NCBI GenBank assembly: GCA_002843035.1
Contig: PHEV01000008.1
Span: 1-64,000, forward strand
DNA length: 64,000 nt
Reading direction: 5' to 3'
Origin: Actinobacteria bacterium HGW-Actinobacteria-5
GTDB lineage: Bacteria; Actinomycetota; Actinomycetes; Propionibacteriales; Propionibacteriaceae
How positions within the stretch are numbered: position 1 is the first letter of the stretch; every line of letters starts with the position of its first letter. Under the pieces are notes generated by a model. It saw only the letters and a program-made list of their open reading frames with translations, was not told where the DNA came from and searched no databases. Position numbers and translations under genes: made by a program. This document shows positions 9,218-20,785 of the stretch, one piece after another.

Positions 9218-10915
9218 GTGACCAGCACTGACCGCCCGTGGTGGCGCGACGCCGTCGTCTACCAGATCTACCCGCGCTCGTTCGCGGATGCGAACAACGA
9301 CGGCACCGGTGACGTACAGGGGATGGTCGAGCGGCTGGACTACCTGCAGTCCCTCGGCGTGAACGCGGTCTGGGTGAGCCCGTGGTACCCGTCCCCGATG
9401 GCGGACGGCGGCTACGACGTCGCCGACTACTGCGACATCTCGCCGATGTTCGGCACCCTCGACGATGCGGACGCCTTCCTCGCCTGCGCCCACGAGCGCG
9501 GTATCCGGGTGCTGATCGACCTCGTCCCGAACCACTGTGCCAACACGCACCCGGCCTTTCGGGCGGCGCTGTCGGCCGGCCCCGGCTCGCCGGAGCGCTC
9601 ACTGTTCCACTTCCGCGACGGCAGCGGGCCCGACGGCGCCGAGCCCCCCACCAACTGGGGCTCGCTGTTCGGCGGCTCGGCCTGGGAGCGGGTGGTCGGC
9701 CCGGACGGCCCCGAACAGTGGTACCTGCACATGTTCGCCCCCGAGCAGCCGGACTGGAACTGGGCCAACCCTGCGGTCGCGGAGTTCTTCGACGACGTGA
9801 TCCGGTTCTGGTTCGACCGGGGCGTGGACGGCCTGCGGGTCGACGTCGCCGACGGCCTCGCGAAGGACATGGACTACCCCGACACCCCGATCGACCCGGA
9901 GACCGGCCTCGGCCAGGCCACCTTCTACCCGGGCCACCCGTGGTGGAACCGTCCCGAACTGGACGCCATCCAGCGGCACTGGCGCGACATCGCCGACAGC
10001 TACGCCGAACGGGGCCTGGGCGAACGGATCTTCGTCTGCGAGTCCAACGTGAAGCCGCTGGACGCCCTGATGCGGTTCGTCGAACCCGGACGCATGCACA
10101 CCACCTTCAACTTCGACATGCTCTGGTGCGAGTGGGAGGCCGGTTCGCTGCGCGCGATGATCGACCGCAACCTGGTCGCCCACGCCGCCATCGGCGCCCC
10201 GACCACCTGGGTTCTCGGCAACCACGACTGCACCCGCGTGGTCACCCGCTACGGCAAGCCCGAGACCGGCAAGCCGTTCACCCTCGCGGGAACACCGCCG
10301 GAATGGCTGCACCGGTTCGCCGAGTACTTCTATCCGCTGCCCACCGACGCCGCACTCGGCCGGCGCCGCGCCCGGGCGGCAGCCCTGCTGGAGTTCGCGC
10401 TGCCCGGCCCGGCCTACATCTACCAGGGCGAGGAGCTGGGTCTGCCCGAGGTGGAGGACCTCCCCGACGAGGTGCGGGACGACCCCAGCTTCTTCCGCAC
10501 CAACGGCCGGATCGCCGGCAGGGATGGCTGCCGCGTACCCCTGCCGTGGTCGGGCACGAGGTCGCCCTACGGGTTCGGCGTGGACGCGGAGCCGTGGCTC
10601 CCCCAGCCCGCCGCGTGGGCGGACCTCAGCGTGGCCGCGCAGGACGGTGATCCGGACTCCACCCTTTCGCTGTACCGGCACGCGTTGGCGATCCGATCGG
10701 CGCACCCCGCGCTCGGCGACGGCACGCTGGCCTGGAGCGACGAGGTCCCCGGCCACGTCCTGTACTTCACCCGCGAGCCGGGCTTCGGGTGCCTGGTGAA
10801 CCTGTCGGCCGAGCCCGTCCCGCTGCCGGGCGGCGCACAGGTGCTGATCGCGTCCGGCCCTCTTGAGGACGGGCTGGTGCCCACCGACACCGCCGTCTGG
10901 CTCGACCTGCCCTAG
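9218..10915 (+). CDS. GH13 alpha-glucosidase / oligo-1,6-glucosidase-like
   Basis: WWRDAVVYQIYPRSFADANNDGTGDVQGM, LIDLVPNHCANTHPAF, GLRVDVADG, WVLGNHDCTR; GTG start. Confidence 0.93.
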   Translation: MTSTDRPWWRDAVVYQIYPRSFADANNDGTGDVQGMVERLDYLQSLGVNAVWVSPWYPSPMADGGYDVADYCDISPMFGTLDDADAFLACAHERGIRVLIDLVPNHCANTHPAFRAALSAGPGSPERSLFHFRDGSGPDGAEPPTNWGSLFGGSAWERVVGPDGPEQWYLHMFAPEQPDWNWANPAVAEFFDDVIRFWFDRGVDGLRVDVADGLAKDMDYPDTPIDPETGLGQATFYPGHPWWNRPELDAIQRHWRDIADSYAERGLGERIFVCESNVKPLDALMRFVEPGRMHTTFNFDMLWCEWEAGSLRAMIDRNLVAHAAIGAPTTWVLGNHDCTRVVTRYGKPETGKPFTLAGTPPEWLHRFAEYFYPLPTDAALGRRRARAAALLEFALPGPAYIYQGEELGLPEVEDLPDEVRDDPSFFRTNGRIAGRDGCRVPLPWSGTRSPYGFGVDAEPWLPQPAAWADLSVAAQDGDPDSTLSLYRHALAIRSAHPALGDGTLAWSDEVPGHVLYFTREPGFGCLVNLSAEPVPLPGGAQVLIASGPLEDGLVPTDTAVWLDLP

Positions 10916-10923
10916 GCATCGGA

Positions 10924-10994
10924 TGGCCGAAAAGGAGAACCGTCCCCTTTTCGGCCAGGGTGGACGGAAAGGGGACGGTTCTCCTTTTCGGCCA
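10924..10994. repeat. two opposed 34-bp palindromic repeat units (GGGGACGGTTC family)
   Basis: TGGCCGAAAAGGAGAACCGTCCCCTTTTCGGCCA (10924-10957) and TGGACGGAAAGGGGACGGTTCTCCTTTTCGGCCA (10961-10994) between convergent genes. Confidence 0.9.
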
Positions 10995-10999
10995 CCCGC

Positions 11000-11860
11000 T
11001 CAGACCGGATCAGCCGGCCAGCGCTCGGCGGCGGCAATCATCGACGCCGGCAGGGGCACCGGGCGTCCGGCGGAGTCACCGCAGACCAGGACGGTGCGGG
11101 TGCGGGTGAGCACGGCGTCCTCGAGCGGGTCCTCGACCTGGGCAACGATGGTCACCGACGTGCGGCCCACCCGCGCGATCGCGGAACGCACCCGGTACGG
11201 CTCGGAGCGGTGCGCGATCTGGCCCAGGTAGTCGACGTCCTGCCGCGCGACCATCCACAACTGGCCCTGCTCGGCCGCGGCGTGCATCCGGGTGGACGTG
11301 TCGTCGTCCGGGTTCATCCGGATTCGGGCCTCCGCGACGAAGTCGAACACCCGGACGTTGTTCACGTGGCCGTACGGGTCCAGGTCAGACCAGCGGACGC
11401 CGAAGTCGTAGGCGTGCGCACGCTCACCGACCTGCCAGCGGCCGAGCGAGGGCAGCGGCTCCAGGTCGACCGTCTGGGCGTTGAACCAGGACCGCTCCGC
11501 TCCGGTCATCCGCCGCGGTCGGCTCGCCGTGTAGTCATACAGGCAGAGGACGGAGCGGGCCCTCGCGAGCTGGCGCCCGTCCTGGAAGACCGCGTAGCCG
11601 AGCGTGAACCGGGCGGCACCGACCGTGCCGACGCTGAGGACCACCTCGACCGGCTCGACCGCGAAGGCGACCGGGCCGAGGTACTCGACCTGGTGGGAGA
11701 CCACCATCGTGGACGTGCCGAGCAGGTGCGCGTTCGGTCCCGACAGCAGCCAGCCGACCCGGGCCTCCTGCAGGTAGTCGGCGATGACAGCGTTGTTGAC
11801 GTGTCCCTGGGCGTCCAGGTCCACCCAGCGCAGCGGGACGCGGCTGACGTACCCGCTCAC
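11000..11860 (-). CDS. double-hotdog acyl-CoA thioesterase
   Basis: Two tandem hotdog signatures: VPLRWVDLDAQGHVNNAVIADYLQEAR and VRWSDLDPYGHVNNVRVFDFVAEAR; GTG start overlapping the upstream stop. Confidence 0.85.
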   Translation of the reverse strand: MSGYVSRVPLRWVDLDAQGHVNNAVIADYLQEARVGWLLSGPNAHLLGTSTMVVSHQVEYLGPVAFAVEPVEVVLSVGTVGAARFTLGYAVFQDGRQLARARSVLCLYDYTASRPRRMTGAERSWFNAQTVDLEPLPSLGRWQVGERAHAYDFGVRWSDLDPYGHVNNVRVFDFVAEARIRMNPDDDTSTRMHAAAEQGQLWMVARQDVDYLGQIAHRSEPYRVRSAIARVGRTSVTIVAQVEDPLEDAVLTRTRTVLVCGDSAGRPVPLPASMIAAAERWPADPV

Positions 11861-13701
11861 TCGACCTCGACCGGGTCTTCCTCGTACAGCGACTCGACGA
11901 TCTCCGCGTAGCGCTCGGTGACCACCTTGCGGCGGATCTTCATGTTCGGCGTCACCCCGCCGTCGTCCACGCTGAACTCGCTCGGCAGGATGGCGAACCT
12001 CTTCACCGTCTCCCAGCGCTCCAGCTTGCCGTTGGCCGCACCCATGAACCGCTCGATCGTCTTGCGGAGCTCGGGGCTCTGGGTGAGTTCGGCATGGTCC
12101 AGGTCGGCGAGCTTGTGTCGGGCCGCCCACTTCGCGAGGTTGTCGCGGTCCAGGGTGAGCAGCGCGGAGATGTACTTGCGCCCGTCGCCGACGGCGACCA
12201 CCTGGGAGACGTACGGGATGGTCGCGGCGATCACACCCTCCACCTTCGCCGGCGCCACGTACTTCCCGCCGGAGGTCTTCATCAGGTCCTTCTTGCGGTC
12301 GGTGATGGTGAGGAAGCCGTCCGCGTCCAGCTTCCCGATGTCGCCGGTGTGGAACCAACCGTCCACCAGCGCCTCCGCGGTGCGCTCAGGGTCGTTGTGA
12401 TAGCCCTGCATCACCGCGGGTCCCTTGATCAGGATCTCGCCGTCGGCGGCGATCTTCAGCTCGGTTCCTGGCAGCACCGGCCCGACCGTCCCGATCCGCA
12501 CCGGCAGCGGCAGGTTCACGCAGCTCACCGCGCCGGTCTCGGTGAGCCCGTAGCCCTCCACGACCACGAGGCCGGCCGAGTAGAACCACGCCTGCACCTG
12601 CGAGCTCAGCTTCGCCGACCCGGAGACGAAGAAGTCGACGTTGCCGCCGACCCGGTCCTTCAGCTTGCTGAACACCAGGCGGTCGGCGACCGTGTACGCC
12701 AGGCTCATCGCCGGCGGCAGCGACTTCCCGGCGAGCCGGTACTCGCGGGACGCGCGCCCGACCGCGAACGCCCAGCGGGCGATCCGGCCCTTGACGCCGC
12801 GCCGGGGCGAGGACAGCATCACCGCGGCGCGCACCTTCTCGAAGATTCGCGGCGCGCCACACATGAAGTTCGGGTGCGTCTCGCCGAGACCGCTCACGAT
12901 GCGGTCGATCCTGCCGTCCACGGCAGTGCTGAAGCCGATGCCCAGCTGGATGGTCAGCAGGTCCTTGCCGAATACGTGTGACAGCGGAAGCCACAGGTAC
13001 TGCAGGGCGCTGGGGCTGATCAGCTCCAACTCGTTGAGCACGACCGCCTGGTAGACCCAGCAGCGGTGGGTGAGCTCGACGCCCTTGGGCATGCCGGTCG
13101 TGCCGGAGGTGTAGATCAGCGTGGCCAGATCGTCGATCCCGATGGACGCGATCGCCCGGTCGACCACTCCGGGGTCGGACGCCAGCAGCTCACGGCCCCG
13201 TTCAGCCAGCTGGTCGAGGGTGAGCACCCGCTCACCGTCGCCCTCGCCGTCGAAGAGGATGACGTGGCGGACCTGCGCCTCGGCCTCCGCCGAGGAGTCC
13301 AGCTTGGCGAGTTGCTCTTCGTTCTCCGCCACCAGGATCACCGAGCCGGAGTCGGTGACGATGTGCGCGAAGTCCCTGCCCTGGGTGTTCGGGTAGATCG
13401 TCGTGGTCGCACCGCCCGCGCAGTTGATGGCGTAGTCGGTGAGGATCCACTCGATCCGGGTGTTGGAGACGATCGCGACCCGTTGCTCACGCTGCAGGCC
13501 GAGGGCGAGCAGGCCGGCGGCGTAGGCGTCCACCCGGCTCCGGGTCTCGGTCCAGTCGATCGAAACCCACTGGTCATGGGCGTCCGGGTAGCGGAACGCC
13601 TCCTTCGCAGGGGTCTGCTCGACGCGCCAGCGGAACAGTGCCCCCGCGGACGGCGGTGCCGCCCCAACCAGTGCGTCGACGTCGATGCTCGAAGGTGCCA
13701 T
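11857..13701 (-). CDS. fadD: long-chain fatty acid--CoA ligase (AMP-binding)
   Basis: TLIYTSGTTGMPKGVELTHR, GYGLTETGAVS, HTGDIGKLDADGFLTITDRKKD. Confidence 0.93.
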   Translation of the reverse strand: MAPSSIDVDALVGAAPPSAGALFRWRVEQTPAKEAFRYPDAHDQWVSIDWTETRSRVDAYAAGLLALGLQREQRVAIVSNTRIEWILTDYAINCAGGATTTIYPNTQGRDFAHIVTDSGSVILVAENEEQLAKLDSSAEAEAQVRHVILFDGEGDGERVLTLDQLAERGRELLASDPGVVDRAIASIGIDDLATLIYTSGTTGMPKGVELTHRCWVYQAVVLNELELISPSALQYLWLPLSHVFGKDLLTIQLGIGFSTAVDGRIDRIVSGLGETHPNFMCGAPRIFEKVRAAVMLSSPRRGVKGRIARWAFAVGRASREYRLAGKSLPPAMSLAYTVADRLVFSKLKDRVGGNVDFFVSGSAKLSSQVQAWFYSAGLVVVEGYGLTETGAVSCVNLPLPVRIGTVGPVLPGTELKIAADGEILIKGPAVMQGYHNDPERTAEALVDGWFHTGDIGKLDADGFLTITDRKKDLMKTSGGKYVAPAKVEGVIAATIPYVSQVVAVGDGRKYISALLTLDRDNLAKWAARHKLADLDHAELTQSPELRKTIERFMGAANGKLERWETVKRFAILPSEFSVDDGGVTPNMKIRRKVVTERYAEIVESLYEEDPVEVE

Positions 13702-13881
13702 TTCCCTCACATCCCCCGCTGGACTGTCTCCGCAGTCTATTGCGTAGGAACCGTGCCGCCGGGGATCCCGCTACGTACTCTCCGCAGTCGTTCGCGAGCA
13801 TTCGCCGGGTTCAGACCGGATCCGCCGTGCGCATCGCCGCAGCGCGCGAGCCCGGAGCCCGTGGTCGTCCGGGAGGTCGAA

Positions 13882-14652
13882 TCAGGAATGGGGGGTCAGG
13901 ATCTCCACCCCGCGGTCGGTGATCGCGACGGTGTGCTCCGAGTGGGCCGTGCGGCACCCGGTGGCGCTGCGCAGCGTCCAGCCGTCGTCGTCGGTGACCA
14001 GTCGGTCGGTGTCGCGCATCACCCACGGCTCGATCGCGAGCAGCAGCCCCGGCTGCAGGCGCAGGCCGCGTCCGGCGCGTCCGTCGTTGGGGATGTGCGG
14101 ATCCTGGTGCATGGTGCTGCCCACGCCGTGGCCGCCGAAATCGGTGTTGACCCGGTAGCCCGCCGCGCGCAGCACCGTCCCGATGGCCTCGGAGATGTCG
14201 CCGACCCGGGCTTTCGGCCCGGCTGCCGCGATGCCTGCGGCCAGCGCGGTGCGGGTGGCGTCGATCATCCGCTGGTCGGCCGGGTCGACCGGATCGCCCA
14301 CGATGAAGCTGGTGGCGGCGTCGGCGACACAGCCGTCAATGGACACCGCGAAGTCGAGGCTGAGCAGGTCGCCGTCCTGCAGCGTGTAGTCGTGCGGCAG
14401 GCCGTGCAGCACCGCATCGTTCACCGAAGTGCAGATCACCTTGCCGAACGGCCCGCGTCCGAACGGGGGCGCGTAGTCGACGTAGCACGACACGGCCCCG
14501 GCCGAGGCGATCAGTTCCCGGGCCCACTCGTCGATCTCGAGCAGGTTGGTGCCCACGCGGACCCGTCGACGGAGCTCGTCGAGGGTTCCCCCGACGAACC
14601 GTCCGGCCAACCGTGCGGCCATCAGTCCGCGCGCACTCAGCACTTCGATCAC
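13882..14652 (-). CDS. map: methionine aminopeptidase type I
   Basis: VICTSVNDAVLHGLPHDYTLQDGDLLSLDFAVSIDGCVADAATSF, GHGVGSTMHQDPHIPN, AIEPWV. Confidence 0.95.
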   Translation of the reverse strand: MIEVLSARGLMAARLAGRFVGGTLDELRRRVRVGTNLLEIDEWARELIASAGAVSCYVDYAPPFGRGPFGKVICTSVNDAVLHGLPHDYTLQDGDLLSLDFAVSIDGCVADAATSFIVGDPVDPADQRMIDATRTALAAGIAAAGPKARVGDISEAIGTVLRAAGYRVNTDFGGHGVGSTMHQDPHIPNDGRAGRGLRLQPGLLLAIEPWVMRDTDRLVTDDDGWTLRSATGCRTAHSEHTVAITDRGVEILTPHS

Positions 14653-14756
14653 GTAGTTCCCCTATCGGAGTTCCATCGGAGGGGGCGATCACGAGCCTAT
14701 CCCCACACCCGACCCGCGCGTCCACGAACGCCCGTGCGCAATCTGGACGAAAGGTG

Positions 14757-14790
14757 TGGACGGAAAGGGGACGGTTCTCCTTTCCGTCCA
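14757..14790. repeat. 34-bp palindromic repeat (GGGGACGGTTC family)
   Basis: TGGACGGAAAGGGGACGGTTCTCCTTTCCGTCCA. Confidence 0.9.
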
Positions 14791-14819
14791 GCGCCGGCGA
14801 ATGGCCTGGTCGGAGGGTA

Positions 14820-14853
14820 TGGACGGAAAGGAGAACCGTCCCCTTTTCGTCCA
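14820..14853. repeat. 34-bp palindromic repeat (GGGGACGGTTC family), opposite orientation
   Basis: TGGACGGAAAGGAGAACCGTCCCCTTTTCGTCCA. Confidence 0.9.
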
Positions 14854-14890
14854 GTTGTTGAAATGTGAACTGAATTGATATCCTCTGCGG

Positions 14891-15349
14891 ATGACTACGC
14901 AGGTGGAGCCCCGCTGGTTGAGCGCCGAGCAGCAGCGGATCTGGCGGTCATTCCTGAACGGCGTCGCCCGGATCAACGACCGGCTGGACGCGGAGCTGCG
15001 TCCGTTCGGCCTCGACCTCGGCGAGTACGAGATCCTGGTGCACCTGTCCGAGTGCGAGCGGCACATGCTGCGCATGTCCGACCTCGCCGAACGGGTACGG
15101 CAGTCCCGGTCCCGGCTCACCCACACGATCTCGCGGATGGAGTCGAAGGGCCTGGTGCAGCGGGTCGCGTGCCCGTCCGACCGGCGCGGCGTGAACGCAA
15201 TCATGACTCCCGCGGGCTACCGGCTGCTGGTGGACGCCGCCCCCAGCCACGTCGAGTCGGTGCGCCGCGCGCTGGTGGATCGGGTCGACCCCGACGACTT
15301 CGAAGCGCTGGGCCGGGCCATGGAGGCGGTCTCCCGCGTGACAGACTGA
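14891..15349 (+). CDS. MarR family transcriptional regulator
   Basis: Winged-HTH: LGEYEILVHLSECERHMLRMSDLAERVRQSRSRLTHTISRMESKGLVQRVACPSDRRGVNAIMTPAG. Confidence 0.92.
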   Translation: MTTQVEPRWLSAEQQRIWRSFLNGVARINDRLDAELRPFGLDLGEYEILVHLSECERHMLRMSDLAERVRQSRSRLTHTISRMESKGLVQRVACPSDRRGVNAIMTPAGYRLLVDAAPSHVESVRRALVDRVDPDDFEALGRAMEAVSRVTD

Positions 15350-15353
15350 GGCC

Positions 15354-18176
15354 GTGGCGGCCGCAGCGTTCACCGGGAAGGTGGCCGCGCTGGCGGCGGC
15401 CGGATTCGACCTGGACACGACGACGCTCACGCGAGCGCTCTACAGCAGCGACGCCTCGCTCTACCGGATAGCGCCGGCCGCCGTCGCGCGGCCGGGTTCC
15501 GTCGCCGAGCTGCGCGACCTCGTGGACGCGGCGCGCGACGCCCGCCTGCCCCTGACCAGCCGCGGCGCCGGCACGTCGATCGCCGGCAACGCGATCGGCG
15601 GCGGGCTGGTCGTCGACTGCTCCCGGCTGGACCGGATCACCGACATCGACCCCTCCGCACCGGCGGCGATCGTCGAACCCGGGGTGGTGCCCGCCCGACT
15701 GACCGCCGCAGCGTCCGGGCACGGGCTGCGCTTCGGACCCGACCCGTCGACGGCCGACCGGTGCACCGTCGGCGGCATGATCGGCAACAACGCCTGTGGC
15801 GCCCGGGCGCTGGGCTATGGCCGCACCGCCGACAACGTGCTCGGCCTCGATGTGATCACCGGCAGCGGCGAGCGTCTCGCTCTCGCGTCCGGCAGCGGCC
15901 CCGGCGACTCCCCCTCCCTGGCCGCCCTGCACGACCTCGTGCAGGCCAACCTCGGCGTGATCCGCACCGAGTTCGGCCGGTTCCCGCGCCAGGTCTCCGG
16001 CTACAGCCTCGAGCACCTGCTCCCCGAACACGGGTTCGACGTGGCCCGCTTCCTGGCCGGCTCGGAAGGGACGCTCGCCGTCGTCACCGGCGCCCGGCTG
16101 CGGCTCGTCGCCGACCTCCCGCACGCCGCGCTCGTCGTGATCGGCTACCCGGACATGGCGTCCGCCGCCGACGCCACGCCCCGGGTGCTGCCGTTCCGCC
16201 CCACCGCCGTCGAGGGCCTCGACCGGCGGATCGTGGAGGTGGTCCGGCGCCGGCTCGGAGCCTCCGCCGTGCCGCCGCTGCCCGCCGGCGAGGGCTGGCT
16301 GTTCATCGAGCTCACCGATGCCGATCCCGACGACCTCGCCGGGCGGGCGGCGGCGGTGCTGGCGGCCGCGGGAGGGCTCGACGCGGAGGTGGTCACCGAC
16401 CGGGCGCTGGCGTCGAGGCTGTGGCGGATCCGCGCGGACGGGGCCGGGCTGGCCGCGGTCGGCCTCGCGAAACCCGCTCACGCCGGGTGGGAGGACGCCG
16501 CAGTCCCGCCCGAAGCACTGGGGGCCTACCTGCGCGACTTCGACGCCCTGCTCGCCGCCCACGGCCTGCACGGACTGCCGTACGGCCACTTCGGCGAGGG
16601 CTGCGTGCATGTCCGGATCGACTTCGAGCTGTCCTCTCCGAATGGCGTCGCAGGCTACCGGTCGTTCGTGGAGGCGGCCGCCCAACTGGCCGCCGGCTAT
16701 GGCGGATCGTGCTCGGGCGAACACGGGGACGGCCGCGCCCGCTCGGAGCTGCTGGGCCGGATGTACTCCTCCCAGGCGCTGGCACTGTTCGCGGCGGTGA
16801 AGCACATCTTCGACCCCGACAACCTGCTCAACCCGGGGGTGCTGGTCGATCCGCGTCCCCTGGACGCCGACCTGCGGCTCCCTGCGGCGGTCGGCTCGCG
16901 GCTGCCCCGGCTCGACGTCGGCTTCACCGCGGCCGCGCACCGGTGCACCGGGGTGGGCAAGTGCCTGGCCGACACGGGCGGGGTGATGTGCCCGTCCTAC
17001 CAGGCCACCGGACGCGAGCAGGACTCCACCCGGGGCCGCGCCCGCGTGCTGCAGGAGATGGTGAACGGCACCCTCGTCACCGGCGGCTGGCGGGCACCGC
17101 AGGTGCAGGAGGCGCTCGACCTGTGCCTGTCCTGCAAGGCCTGTGCCAGCGAGTGCCCGACCGGCACCGACGTGGCCGCACTGAAGTCGCGCGTGCTGGC
17201 CGAGGCGTACCGGTTCCGGCCCCGGCCCCGCAGCCACTACACGCTCGGCTGGCTGCCCACCTGGGGACGCCTGGCCACCGGCGTGCCGGGGCTCGCCGCC
17301 GTCGTGAACGGCCTGCTCGCCGCTCCGGGCATCGGGCGGGCCGCCACCTGGCTCGCCGGGGTGGATGAACGTCGGGCGCTGCCGCGGTTCAACCGGAGGG
17401 CAGCCCGATTCGGTGAGGGGCGCGCGGCCCGCTCACCCGAAGGGCGAGCCCTGGTGGTCTGGGTGGACTCGTTCACCGACACGCTCGACGCCACCCGGCT
17501 GGACGCCGTGCTGCGCGTGCTGGTCGAGGCAGGGTTCGCCCCCACGGTGCTGCGCCGCACGGCCTGTTGCGGGCTGCCCTGGATCACCACCGGGCAGCGC
17601 GCTCACGCCGCCCGCCTGATCCGGGGATCGCTGGACGTGTTGCATCCGATCGTCGCTGCCGGGACGCCGGTGCTGGGGCTGGAACCGTCCTGTACGGCGG
17701 TGTGGCGCAGCGACGCGTCCGACCTGGTGGACGACCCGCGAGTGGCCGAGGTTGCGGCCGGCGTCCGCACGCTCGCCGAATTGCTGACCGAAAGCGACTG
17801 GACGCCTCCGGACCTCACCGGCACCACCGTGGTCGCCCAGCCACACTGCCACCACTCGGCGGTGCTGGGTTGGGCGGCCGATGAGCGCCTGCTCGCCCGC
17901 ACCGGCGCCCGGGTCGTGACGGTCTCCGGCTGTTGCGGCCTGGCCGGCAACTTCGGTGTCGAGCGTGGCCACTACGAGACGTCCGTGGCGGTCGCGAACA
18001 CGCACCTGCTGCCGGCGGTGGAGGCTGCCGGTCCCGACGCCGTCCTGCTCGCCGACGGATTCTCCTGCCGCCTCCAGCTCGCCGACCTGGCGGGACGCCG
18101 GGCCCTGACGCTCGCCGAACTCCTCAGCTCCCGCAGAGCCGACGTGTCACAGTCTCCGCACGCCGCCGCCCGCTGA
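15354..18176 (+). CDS. FAD-binding and (Fe-S)-binding oxidoreductase, D-lactate dehydrogenase-like
   Basis: FAD domain GGMIGNNACGARALGYGRTADNV; Fe-S ligands CTGVGKCLADTGGVMCPSY and CLSCKACASECPTGTDVAALKS; C-terminal CCG motifs. Confidence 0.9.
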   Translation: MAAAAFTGKVAALAAAGFDLDTTTLTRALYSSDASLYRIAPAAVARPGSVAELRDLVDAARDARLPLTSRGAGTSIAGNAIGGGLVVDCSRLDRITDIDPSAPAAIVEPGVVPARLTAAASGHGLRFGPDPSTADRCTVGGMIGNNACGARALGYGRTADNVLGLDVITGSGERLALASGSGPGDSPSLAALHDLVQANLGVIRTEFGRFPRQVSGYSLEHLLPEHGFDVARFLAGSEGTLAVVTGARLRLVADLPHAALVVIGYPDMASAADATPRVLPFRPTAVEGLDRRIVEVVRRRLGASAVPPLPAGEGWLFIELTDADPDDLAGRAAAVLAAAGGLDAEVVTDRALASRLWRIRADGAGLAAVGLAKPAHAGWEDAAVPPEALGAYLRDFDALLAAHGLHGLPYGHFGEGCVHVRIDFELSSPNGVAGYRSFVEAAAQLAAGYGGSCSGEHGDGRARSELLGRMYSSQALALFAAVKHIFDPDNLLNPGVLVDPRPLDADLRLPAAVGSRLPRLDVGFTAAAHRCTGVGKCLADTGGVMCPSYQATGREQDSTRGRARVLQEMVNGTLVTGGWRAPQVQEALDLCLSCKACASECPTGTDVAALKSRVLAEAYRFRPRPRSHYTLGWLPTWGRLATGVPGLAAVVNGLLAAPGIGRAATWLAGVDERRALPRFNRRAARFGEGRAARSPEGRALVVWVDSFTDTLDATRLDAVLRVLVEAGFAPTVLRRTACCGLPWITTGQRAHAARLIRGSLDVLHPIVAAGTPVLGLEPSCTAVWRSDASDLVDDPRVAEVAAGVRTLAELLTESDWTPPDLTGTTVVAQPHCHHSAVLGWAADERLLARTGARVVTVSGCCGLAGNFGVERGHYETSVAVANTHLLPAVEAAGPDAVLLADGFSCRLQLADLAGRRALTLAELLSSRRADVSQSPHAAAR

Positions 18177-18251
18177 GAGTCTGACGACTCGGCGGTGCGG
18201 CGCGGCTGTCATAGACTGGGCGCCGCTCCACACTCCTCGAGGAAGATCCGC

Positions 18252-19934
<1,683 letters not shown>

Positions 19935-20003
19935 TCCTCGCCGTCGGATCCCGATCGCCGGTCGGGGCGCTGGTGCACTCCGGCCGGTCGGGGGGACACC
20001 TGG

Positions 20004-20687
20004 CTACAGCTCGACGCCCTCGACGAGCGGGGCGCCGTTGAGCGCCACGATCCGCTGGGCGGCGATGATGGCGACGTCGAAGCCCTCGTCGGGATTCCTG
20101 ATCAGCCGTTCGGTGGCGATGGCATGCGTGCGGATCGCAGGATTCCTGTGCAGCCGTCCCCGCTCGATGACCGTCGTCGCGCCGTCGCCGAGCATGGCCA
20201 GGGCGCGGCTCAGACTCCGCTGCGTCACGCGGTCGCCCCGCCCGAACTGCGTCGAGAGGAACTCGGCGAGCCCTGCGGCCTCGTCCGGCGGCACCAGCGT
20301 GGCCGCCGCGCGCCACGCGGTCCGGGCCACCTCGTCCTCGGCGTCAGCGAGGAGTTCGGTGGTGATCGCGGGCCACGCGCGTCGATCACCCAGCTTGGAC
20401 AGCGTGTGCAACGCCTGGCTCCGAGCCTGGGGAAAGGCCGAGTGCAGCTCCGGCAGGACCCGCTCCAGCGTGCGCGACCGGTCGTGCTGGACCAGTGCCC
20501 AGGTGAGCATGTCGCGCACGAAGAAGTCCGGTTCCACCGCGAACCGGGTCACGATCGGATCGATGTAGGCATCGTGGGGACGCAGGCCCGCAGCCATCGC
20601 GGTCTGCAACCTGGCGGACGCCGAGTCCGCCGCCAGGGCCAGCCTCAGCCTGTCCACCACCAGCGGATCGATGTCTTGATGGGTCAT
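20004..20687 (-). CDS. HEAT-repeat-like protein
   Basis: Repeated helical pattern ...DMLTWALVQHDRSRTLERVLPELHSAFPQARSQALHTLSKLGDRRAWPAI... Confidence 0.75.
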   Translation of the reverse strand: MTHQDIDPLVVDRLRLALAADSASARLQTAMAAGLRPHDAYIDPIVTRFAVEPDFFVRDMLTWALVQHDRSRTLERVLPELHSAFPQARSQALHTLSKLGDRRAWPAITTELLADAEDEVARTAWRAAATLVPPDEAAGLAEFLSTQFGRGDRVTQRSLSRALAMLGDGATTVIERGRLHRNPAIRTHAIATERLIRNPDEGFDVAIIAAQRIVALNGAPLVEGVEL

Positions 20688-20785
20688 CACGACCACCTCC
20701 GCGTCCAGTGGAAACCCTGCCGTAGCGTCAAGGTCAAGCGACGCGCTGATCAGGAGCCGATCGCCCGGGGGCGAGGTGGCCTTGC

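Noticed and set aside
14852-14872. CAGTTGTTGAAATGTGAACTG as a MarR operator
   Set aside because: Only 5-bp arms, and it overlaps the end of the palindromic repeat; plausible but not supportable without a motif scan.
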